DNA of 64,000 nt from Ephydatia muelleri (lineage: Eukaryota; Porifera; Demospongiae; Spongillida; Spongillidae). Position numbers and translations under genes: made by a program. Shown in pieces: positions 55,802 through 64,000 of this stretch. Position 1 is the stretch's first letter. Each line of letters opens with the position of its first letter. A model generated the notes under the pieces. It did no database searches. It was not told the origin of the DNA and was given only the letters and a program-made list of their open reading frames with translations. The stretch spans positions 8,031,969 to 8,095,968 of the forward strand of contig JABACO010000006.1 of assembly GCA_013339895.1 (NCBI GenBank), given 5' to 3'.

Positions 55802-56599
55802 CAGTGTTGCCGCGAAATACTTTTTCTATTTAATCGTCTATTTCGCGATATATCGCGAAATGAGGATTTAATCGCGATATTTATATCGCGATATATTTTA
55901 TCAATTTATAACTAGTTATTCGTTGTTGTGGTGGCTAATTATGGCTACCAAAGTGAACGCAAAACCCGCACTTGTTTGAATTCGTTTGTGTTGATCGCAA
56001 AGTGTATAAAAGCAGTGTCTGGCAATACTTCGGATGGCACAAGAAACCAATCGGTTCTTGCTGGGTTGTTTGTAACATTTGCTATGGATGGGTGTCAAGA
56101 CATGGGAACAATACCTCGAACGTGAGGTACCACATCACATCCGTGCATGGAATAAAGGCACTCCAGCAAGGGTGAGTGTATATGGTATAATACACTTGCA
56201 GTTGTACTGTGGATACGTTTTTATGTGTACAGCAGCAAGAAGGAGGAAATGGGCAGCAGCTTGCAGCACAAACACTGCCAGTGCAACCACTAGTGTCAAA
56301 GGTGCTGGATATAAAATATTGTTCAAAAGAAGCGGTGGCGCATCCTACCGGAAAGGCTATGTAGATGCATCTTTTTAAGGCAAAATAAAAAAACTACTTT
56401 AAGGGATATACGGTTCATTACCGTTCATGGCGTTCATATTACCATTTTACCATATCACCGGCATCCTTGATTTAACCCTTGATTTCTTTTAATTTACCCG
56501 TATTTGGCCCGTTTAAGTCGTGTATGGTGAAAATCGCCGCGAAATGAATAAATATTAATCGCGATATATCGCGTTTCGCGATATATCGCGGCAACACTG
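55802..56599 (+). mobile_element. hAT-family element, internally deleted, with BED zinc finger
   Basis: Ends CAGTGTTGCCGCGA and TCGCGGCAACACTG are inverted repeats with subterminal TATCGCGATATA motifs, flanked by an exact 8-bp duplication AGCCTAGG (55794-55801 and 56600-56607); both are diagnostic of hAT. The 798-bp interior keeps the first transposase exon: ATG at 55941, a one-base frameshift near 55975 (CTTGTTTGAATTC), then a BED finger (VWQYFGWHKKP, CNICYGW, HITSVH: C-x2-C...H-x4-H) ending CAAGG|GTGAGT. The catalytic domain is deleted, so it is non-autonomous. Confidence 0.9.
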
Positions 56600-56607
56600 A
56601 GCCTAGG

Positions 56608-57127
56608 TGAAAAGTTAACGAGGAACTCAGCGAGACCTGACAGCGCTATTGACAGAGACGGGAAGCAACATGTTGCCATGCAATAGGAAGCACGCTCATG
56701 TACATGTATGCGTCATACTAGATGTACATGTCGCGCGATATTACAGTCGCGCGTATTGCAAGAGATGTATACCAAAATGACGCATAACGCTTAACAAGGG
56801 GAAGTGCTCTAAGCCCGCTATTGCGGTCTGGGGGGGGCCCAATCAACAGATATACACTGTCCGTCGGAACTGCTGGTTTAGTAACTTTGTACAGTTGTGG
56901 GTTTGTGGGTTTTTTTTGGGGGGGGGCTACTTGAATTGTGTGGCTTGATTGTTCACAGGGAGTGCAAAGATTACACCAGAGACCTATATATGATCTCTGA
57001 TTACACGTCCCCTCACCAGATGGCCTTTTGTGCAAAAGACAAAACACTAAATACACTATCCAACAATTCAAGTAACTTCTTTCTTTTTTTAAATCTCTCT
57101 GCATCACTGTTCACCAAGGATTAAGCA
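56608..57127. other. No gene recognised
   Basis: Contains two short G runs (56829-56836, 56919-56927) and no supported ORF. Confidence 0.45.
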
Positions 57128-57710
57128 GCCACATGTGGGGTAAGGTATGGGTGGGGGTGTGGTATGGGTAGGGGTGTGGTATGGGTGGGGGTGTGGTATG
57201 GGTGGGGTGTGATATGGGTGGGGTGTGTATGGGTGGGGTGTGTTGGGTATGGGTTGGGGGGGTGTGGTATGGGTGGGGTGTGTCTGGGTGGGGTGTGGTA
57301 TGGGTGGTGGTATGGGTGGGGGTGTGGTATGGGTGGGGGTGTGGTATGGGTGGGGTGTGGTATGGGTGGGGGTGTGGTATGGGTGGGTGTGGTATGGGTG
57401 GGTGTGTGGTATGGGTGGGGGTGTGGTATGGGTGGGGTGTGGTATGGGGGGGTTGTGGTTGTGGTGGGTGTGGTATGGGGGGGTGTGTGATGTGGGGGGG
57501 GGGGTGGTTGGTGGGTGGGGTGTGGTATGGGTGGGGGTGTGGTATGGGTGGGGTGTGGTATGGGGGGGTGTGGTATGGGTGGGGGTTGTGGTATGGTGGT
57601 GGGGGTGGTATGGGTGGGGGTGGTTATGGGTGGGGTGTGGTATGGGTGGGGGTGTGGTATGGGTGGTGGGGTGTGGTATGGGTGGGGGTGTGGTATAGGA
57701 GTGACCAGAA
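57128..57710 (+). repeat. GGTATGGGTGGGGGTGT minisatellite
   Basis: About 35 degenerate 15-18 bp units; all overlapping Gly/Trp/Val or His/Pro/Thr ORFs are artefacts. Confidence 0.95.
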
Positions 57711-58360
57711 AACTTGTGAGTACAATGCAGGATGGCCACTAATTAGCTGGCATCTGTCTAACCACTTAACTGGAGGGTTTTTCGTTTGGCTGGAAAACTG
57801 GTGATGAGATGGGCGTGGTTAAAAGGAGCACTTGTTTATGTGTTGTATGGGTCAGGAGTACACTAGCAGTTTGAGGGTGTGGTGAGTAAAATGACACAAT
57901 GTATATGTTGTGCACGACAAGGGAGATAAGCCAAGGCAAGGAGGGGGAGGGGCATTTGACAAGGAATGTGAGGTGCACATTGAAGTGTATTAAGCATTCT
58001 ATCCTTGCGCCCTAATCTGGTGAAATGCATGCCAGAGCCACTGATAGCACTAGTATTAAGCCATATAAGCTACTTTGGTTATTCTGATGCCTGCCAGCAA
58101 AGCACGTGGTCTACAAAATGCTGTCTGGATTAACATAAACATGGTGGAGTTGACATTTTTATTGGGACATCTATGTAGTTGAGAATAAGCCTACGCTATG
58201 CACCCAGTTACACCGATTACAGCACAAGCACACACAAACATACACACATAAACCACACTACTGCCTATCTTTTGGCTTCTCGGTGGTGAGAAGCCAGGGA
58301 GGATGGCAGCCTAGGACTTGTTGCTCCACATCCTCATAGTTACACACACACACACACACA

Positions 58361-58397
<37 letters not shown>

Positions 58398-58490
58398 CTT
58401 TACATATGTAATGTATACATAGGCAGTTACACACCCAGCTAAGAATGGAGGCATTTTATTGAGTCGTTTGGGAACAAAAAAAACACACAC
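57711..58490. other. No gene recognised; CA/TG microsatellite
   Basis: A (CA)n tract at 58341-58397; no supported coding sequence. Confidence 0.5.
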
Positions 58491-58491
58491 A

Positions 58492-58639
58492 GATACAAGA
58501 TTTGAAGACAATCTTGTAGATGTTAATGTTCAAATTAGTGGGCATTGGGAGTACACACATCCCCTTCGTCCTGTCCAACCAGGCCATCCTGTGCTCAAAC
58601 CACATTTGCCAACACACTACGGACTTCTAGGGACTGGAT
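58492..58639 (+). CDS. Possible 3'-terminal exon, unknown protein
   Basis: After an A/C-rich acceptor (ACACACAG) the frame reads RFEDNLVDVNVQISGHWEYT and ends HYGLLGTG-stop at ~58639. The composition is protein-like but there is no partner exon or domain. Confidence 0.25.
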
Positions 58640-58779
58640 AAAGTACTAACCCCTCGCCTCATTCCACAACCAATCATTCCATTGTCTTGCATCATTTATT
58701 GTAGAAATGTGCAACAATTTTTTTTTTCTCACTGTGCTTCGTTTTGACCATGTATGCGACACGTGGTACAAGTAGTTAT

Positions 58780-58782
58780 TGT

Positions 58783-58815
<33 letters not shown>
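58780..58815. repeat. (CA)n microsatellite
   Basis: About 17 CA repeats. Confidence 0.95.
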
Positions 58816-59062
58816 CACACACACACCTAATACCTTTGTTAGTGTGCAAGCATGTCACCATCACAACAGTACAGGTAATGACCATTTTCTCTCTTGCATG
58901 CAACAGAGGGATTTTACAATATGCACAGTTCTGCTATGCTGGTAAATAACAGCTAATTTATATGAAGATGCACACATACACGTACGTACACAGGTTTTTT
59001 ATATTTTGGGGTTGTTGTTGTTGGTGCTGCTAGTCGGCCAAAATAAGTGTGCTTCCCCCACT

Positions 59063-60094
59063 TCACGCTTCTGGTACTGCCGACGGAGCAAACATGTGGG
59101 CCTGTGTCAGCTCCTCCTCGAGATTGAGTGGTGATAATCTCCCAAGAGATGGCGCCTCGTAACTTGTCTGGTAGCGCACCTGGGAGTTCGCTGAGATGGG
59201 GATGGCAGGGGTGTAGCCGTTCGCCGGTTGGAATGGGTCATCGGTGGTCGTCGGCATGTCCTCCATGACTGGCTGAGTCACGGCGACACTCACCCCACCT
59301 TCGACGGGGGTTGGTTCGGAGGGGGCAGTGGAGGTTGGTTCTGGGCTTCTCGAGGCTCGGGGAAGCTCCACCTTCTCAAACTCGAGCTTCGGTTTGACAA
59401 TCTCCTTTCGCTTCTTTGGCGTACGATTCCCTGCGTTCTGTTCAGCCCCCGACGACTCGTCGGGTTTTTTGGACGCCATTACCGCGAAGGCGGTATTCAC
59501 CTGAGCTTTTATTTTCTCGATTTCGATGCACTCTTCGATGGCTTGGGCTCCCTGTATGTGCTGGAAGTTACAAGGCTTTGATATCATCTCCTTTCGGAAC
59601 GTCGGTCCGTGCGAGGAAGTGGTTGCACCCTCTTTGACCCGCTCGCTCTTCATCCTCTCCTCGTGCCAACCCGTATACGTTTTGTTCATCTCCGCCGCCT
59701 GTCCCCTCTCGGCGAACATGAGCCCTACGATCCCTCCCATGTTGCTCAGGGCAAAGACGTGGAAATTATCCGCGACTGCCGTGTAGGAGGCGTCGAGACC
59801 CACCTGCCCTTTCCACACCAAGACACCGTACGTGATGTCGTAGATGGACAAGTTCAGCACCCACAGATACTTCTTTTTAGACGCCACATACTCTTTGTTT
59901 CTCACAAGGCAGATGACGCCCGTCGTTATGTGTTGCCACTCGATAGCCTTCGGGTCTTCCACAAACTTTGAACCGAAAACGTGTACCGTGCATTCGCACA
60001 CTTTAGCCTCCGCGTTCCTGCTCGATACGGAGAACTGTACGCGCTCAATCACCTGCTTGGAGACGGGCACCTCGAACATACCGGCTCCAGACAT
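59063..60094 (-). CDS. WH1(EVH1)-CRIB protein, WASP-like without VCA
   Basis: The 343-aa ORF starts at the ATG at 60094, just after a splice acceptor (TATTACAG|GAAACAATG), so a 5'-UTR exon is likely upstream. Residues ~10-145 match a WASP-type WH1 domain (CTVHVF...WQHITTGVICLVRN, YLWVLNLSIYD, NFHVFAL, GLMFAE), which normally binds proline-rich partners such as WIP. Residues 171-180 (ISKPCNFQHI) match the core of a CRIB/GBD Rho-GTPase-binding motif. The rest is disordered: a basic TPKKRKEIVKPK patch, a Ser/Pro/Thr-rich stretch, and an acidic end (NLEEELTQ). No WH2 or acidic Arp2/3-binding VCA segment is present, so it may act as an adaptor or competitor rather than an activator. Family assignment rests on motifs; a WH1-only relative is the alternative. 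Confidence 0.6.
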   Translation of the reverse strand: MSGAGMFEVPVSKQVIERVQFSVSSRNAEAKVCECTVHVFGSKFVEDPKAIEWQHITTGVICLVRNKEYVASKKKYLWVLNLSIYDITYGVLVWKGQVGLDASYTAVADNFHVFALSNMGGIVGLMFAERGQAAEMNKTYTGWHEERMKSERVKEGATTSSHGPTFRKEMISKPCNFQHIQGAQAIEECIEIEKIKAQVNTAFAVMASKKPDESSGAEQNAGNRTPKKRKEIVKPKLEFEKVELPRASRSPEPTSTAPSEPTPVEGGVSVAVTQPVMEDMPTTTDDPFQPANGYTPAIPISANSQVRYQTSYEAPSLGRLSPLNLEEELTQAHMFAPSAVPEA

Positions 60095-60416
60095 TGTTTC
60101 CTGTAATATAATGATATACGTTCCACTTAACCTTAAACATACGCTTCCTGTTAACGCCCACACATGTAGATGGATACTTGAGGTTTGAAGTAACACTCAA
60201 AGCATGTAGTATCGCTCCTACAGTTTTAAATTCCCTATAGTTCAAGCTTAGAGGGCCCGACAACGCACACCTTCCTGACGAATTCCAAACTTCAAACAAT
60301 TAAGACACACCCACTGGACGGTGATTCTCCCTAGAGACGGTACGAGTCGCATAGCACACAACGGCAATAAATTCAACGGTACAGTACGTGGCCATAAATT
60401 TGTCTTCAACAAAAAA

Positions 60417-60450
<34 letters not shown>

Positions 60451-60481
60451 TGAGCATGGCACATAAAAATACACAAATGTA

Positions 60482-62754
60482 TTATATGCTTGACGAAAAA
60501 TATGGTTCAGTATCACAAAAGACAAACCCACACTCCTGCATCTCTTGCATCAAGGCTGGCTAAAAATTAGATCGGGGGAAGGGTTGTTGAAAAGATATGC
60601 AATAAGTCATAGATAATGTATGAATGGACCAGTATCAGCATATAATTACAAAAACAGATGGCACCATAAAAGAACAAAAAAAACAAAAACAATATTGTCT
60701 AAATCTATTTACATAGCCGTTCATCTATCAAATGGGAATCTGCCATCCAGGGAGAGTGAACAACTAATTCCTACAGGTTCCTAACATGCACTATACCATA
60801 TAATGTACCATATTCCAGATACAGCTAGCTTGCTGCATTACCTTTTTTGATGGGTCTCTGCACACTCCGATCACAGCACCCCCACTTCCAGGGAACTTGG
60901 CACTTGAACCATGCTGCATGAATGCAACACAACCAGTGTGTGTGTGTGTATGTGTGTGTGTGTATGTGTGTGTGTATGTGTGTGTGTATGTGTGTGTGTA
61001 TGTGTGTGTGTGTGCATGTGTGTGTGCTGTGTCTCGTGCCTACATACTTTCCTTGCGATCTCAACCATCAATAGGTTGGCTTCACCGATGACCTCATCAC
61101 CATACAGTTTCCTGTGCACAAGGTGTTAGTACACATAAAATGCACACACAATCTCCTACCTTCTCAAGTCAAAATTCTGATCCATCAGGTTTGCAAGGCT
61201 ATAGCATACATGTGCATAGTAAACGATGTCTTAAAGTGAGGAGGTATTGTAATTAATTTGTCCTCTGACCTCTCATGATCCTTGCTTTCAATAGCAAGCC
61301 TGCATATAAATTTTGATCATAACAAACTTCACTGAAGAACAATGCGTACTTTGCTTTGTCTGTGAGTTCAGCAAACTTTTGCATTGCTTCAATGACCTCA
61401 TGATCACCTGAACACACACAAATCGTTTGAACCCTTGCTTTCTTGAACTGTGCCATAATCAGAATCATACCTTGAAGCCAACGTTGCTTGACATTGCTGT
61501 GGATTTTCCCTGAACAAAATCAAAAGACAACAAGAAGTGAATAGAGGGTTGAGAAGTGGAACTGAGAGGGTTGAAGGGTTGAGAAGTGGAAAGGAGCAAT
61601 CACATGACTCACCCGAGTCACTGGGATCTGCCAGATACGCCAGCCACAAGGGTGGAAGATTGCCGATGGGAAGGTGTTCGTACATACCTGGGGACGGACA
61701 CATCGTTGTCAATGGTACCGAAGGGAGATTGATGGGTAACAGGATGGAGGGAGTGGACCGCAACTTACTCAACGACACGTCACTGATATAACCAAAGAAA
61801 CATACATACCAAGTCATGCTTTAAAAAAAAAACAAGCCACAGATTATGCAACATTTATCATGTCACATTGCATGTCCAAAGCAAATCTCTGAGACATGAT
61901 AACTCGTATCCCTAAACACACAAAAGAGTGGATATGTGGGGTGGCCTCAAGGGCAAGAGTAGGAGATATCCCATGTCACATGCACCATGCCAACCATCCC
62001 AACCCTTTTCCTAGGAGGGTTGGGCTTGGGGATAGATATGCAATGATCCAGTTGTAATATGATAGTCTTATGGCACCAAATTCCACAAATTCGGTGCTAA
62101 ATTATAAGAGCCAAACCAGATTAACACTGGAAGGTGGTAACTAATGATTTCAAACAATGCACACCTTCACCTTTCAGTTATTAATGGAACACCCACAATG
62201 GGTTGTGGCAACCATTTTATGCACCATGCACAACAGTGTGCCACTGTTACTTGATCACATATGCAAAATGACACGGTCACTAACTAACCACTAACCATGC
62301 CCCTGTGAATCCATGATGCTTTTGCTGAAGTCCATGTACACCAAACCTTCGTAAACCTGCAAAGCAACGCAAATAGCAAGGTGGAGCAGATTGAGAGGAG
62401 AGGGGTCGGGAGATGATGGGGAAGGAAAGGAAGATGAGTGAAGTGAAAAAGAAAGAATTTGAAGAAGAAGGAAAAGAAGACATGAGATGTTGAGAAAGTA
62501 AGGAACATATATACCTGAACAACACGATCTTGGAGGCCAGCTTGAATAAACAGCTCACTCTTCTCAACGTCCAATACAAAGGTTGGTTGTAAAGGCTTTG
62601 GAATGTCCTAAATGAATGCAAAGGACAGCATCCATGTCTGCAATGAATGGAATGCACACAAAACACTCACACACACAAAAGACACATGCACAGACACTGA
62701 GAAAGACACATGCCACGCGCGCGCACACACACACGTCACACACAAACACACACA

Positions 62755-62833
<79 letters not shown>

Positions 62834-63934
62834 TGAGAAACAGATACACATGCCTTCTCTGTGAGATTGTAAAATCTCATGAGGCATTTGAGAGTAGCAG
62901 TTATGATGGCACTGCTCCCAGCCAGACCCTGCGGGGGAGGGGGGCAACATTGAGAGTGGCTGTAGAAAGTTTACAGAGACACGAGAAAGCCAAAGTAGGA
63001 TGGGTAGACGGGTTGGTTGCAATAGAATTGCTTTTAAAAGGGAGCAGAGAGTGGGGAAAGGTTGCATACCACTTGTCTTGGAATGTTAGTGTCGTATCTC
63101 AATGTGAAGTTCCTTCGAGCTAAGGCAATGCTGCACGGAGACGAATGAAACCCAGTCACGTAGAACACACCCAGGCACACCTAGGCTCCATTAGCCCCTT
63201 GCACGTAGGACACACCTAGGCCCCACTAGCACCTTTGCAATTCTCTCAGGGGAACTCACCCGTGCATAGCGCAGTATTGGTAGAACCTCTTGCAGGTTGC
63301 TTGTAACAGGCGAAGACCACCAAGGTAGCTATGCAGGAGGACACAAGGAAATGGTTACCAGGCTGGATGGATCTCCAGCCACTGTCATATGAAACAGGGC
63401 TGGTGGAGGGATCTACAAGGGCCACACAATGCATTGTATATAACTTTGCTTCATTGGTCCATTGGGAGATAAACATTGAACTGACTTAAATTGCTACCCA
63501 TGAAGTTAGCTAAATTTCCAACACTGTCAAAAATTATGCTTTGGACTGTCCAAAGGACATGTAAGCGGTGTAGGTCTGAGGATGAGGTGGGTACATGTAG
63601 GTCTGGGGACAGGTACACACGGGAGTGCAGGTCAAGGGTCGAGCCATTGAAGCAATTTGATTGTAAATGAATCAAAGGTACAAACATTTTACAGAAGGGC
63701 AAAGTTTTGGCCTATAAGCAAATCATACCACACACGAAGCAGCACGACTGGAGGGGAAAACGAAACACAGCTATAAGACACAGTTGAAGTACTTACAAGA
63801 ACCATTGTTTCTTCATGCACACGGATACATGGGGCTGACCAACACACCACATACCCTTCTTTGAGGCTGGTGCCGTACAGGTCAGAGAGACTACCAAACT
63901 CTGTGGGATCGTTCAGTGGATGCATTGCTAATTT
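60482..63934 (-). CDS. Glucuronokinase-type GHMP sugar kinase, 14 exons, 5' partial
   Basis: Exons 63934-63855, 63328-63260, 63130-63070, 62928-62854, 62607-62515, 62356-62296, 61687-61613, 61509-61471, 61407-61350, 61299-61270, 61198-61160, 61111-61048, 60913-60842 and 60559-60482 join in consistent phase to 297 aa. Sequence follows plant glucuronokinase throughout: KEGYLGGLRLLQA, LRYDTNIPRQVGLAGSSAI (GHMP ATP-binding motif 2), AGLQDRVVQVYEGLVYMDFS, PIGNLPPLWLAY..DPSDSGK, NFDLRRKLYGDE, and GSSAKFPGSGGAVIG (C-terminal motif 3). The enzyme phosphorylates D-glucuronate with ATP to glucuronate-1-phosphate, a salvage route to UDP-glucuronate, in the cytosol. About 60 N-terminal residues lie beyond the window. 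A fused nucleotidyltransferase, as in some animal homologues, cannot be excluded. Exon 10 is a 30-nt microexon, and intron 4 uses a GC donor. Confidence 0.85.
60936..61030 (+). repeat. (TG)n microsatellite in a kinase intron
   Basis: Interrupted TGTGTGTA array between exons 12 and 13 of the kinase gene. Confidence 0.95.
62722..62830 (+). repeat. (CA)n microsatellite in the GC-AG intron
   Basis: About 50 CA units (TG on the coding strand) just downstream of the GC donor of intron 4. Confidence 0.95.
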
Positions 63935-64000
63935 CTAGAAGGTTGTACAAGCGAGAGGATCAGGTGACTTTAATGGAGGATCAGGTGACAGCCACCAACC

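Noticed and set aside
57128-57710. Long Gly/Trp/Val and His/Pro/Thr ORFs on both strands
   Set aside because: All frames are open because the sequence is a GT-rich minisatellite; there is no start context, splicing or domain.
62608-63067. Overlapping ORFs of Thr/His and Cys/Val runs
   Set aside because: They are translations of the (CA)n microsatellite and cross true kinase exons in wrong frames.

Overview
The window looks like nuclear DNA of an early-branching animal, most likely a sponge. The evidence is an SRCR plus Ig-like single-pass receptor built from phase-1 exons, short introns (about 50 nt in places) with GT/GC..AG borders, a dense mix of DNA transposons and Ty3/gypsy elements, low gene density and many copies of the TACATGTA palindrome. 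No bacterial-style operons, rRNA, tRNA or CRISPR array were recognised. The species itself cannot be read from the sequence.

Layout. 0-8.4 kb: small or low-complexity coding regions (coiled-coil ORF, KRQRY-repeat protein, PASASPTTSSSAA-repeat ORF, a two-exon 94-aa protein) among MITEs and a perfect 133-bp-arm hairpin. 8.5-10.1 kb (+) and 19.4-26.5 kb (-): two convergent paralogues of a three-exon TATA-promoter gene for a secreted acidic / Pro-rich / Lys-rich / YRGG-repeat block protein. The plus copy carries several frameshifts, the minus copy is intact, and a shattered inverted fragment of the family lies at 26.8-27.1 kb. 13.18-18.81 kb: a 5.6-kb TA-flanked DNA transposon containing a frameshifted HECT ubiquitin-ligase-like gene and a nested near-perfect foldback element. 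20.79-26.17 kb: an intact, very young Ty3/gypsy retrotransposon (identical 184-bp LTRs, 4-bp target duplication, gag and pol joined by a GGGAAAC-UAG frameshift site) inside intron 2 of the minus paralogue.

27.8-31.2 kb and 51.7-52.2 kb: decayed copies of a transposon encoding a KRBA2/SCAND3-like integrase, an Ulp1-like (C48) peptidase and a PHD-like finger. 38.2-49.5 kb (-): a complete seven-exon receptor gene (signal peptide, SRCR, two Ig-like domains, Cys-containing stalk, TM, tail; 612 aa), with a decayed Ty3 element and a small two-exon plus-strand gene in its large intron 2 and a foldback MITE in its last intron. 49.8-57.7 kb: foldback, hAT (BED-finger) and MITE elements plus a ~180-bp tandem array and a GT-rich minisatellite. 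59.1-60.1 kb (-): a WH1-CRIB (WASP-like) protein lacking a VCA tail. 60.5-63.9 kb (-): fourteen exons of a glucuronokinase-type GHMP sugar kinase, with one GC-AG intron, whose 5' end lies outside the window.

The genes do not form one pathway. The window is a host locus heavily restructured by mobile DNA. Its most original items are the block-protein paralogue pair and a family of TA-flanked foldback elements with related TGGRA...CGAAAA ends, one of which encloses a HECT gene.
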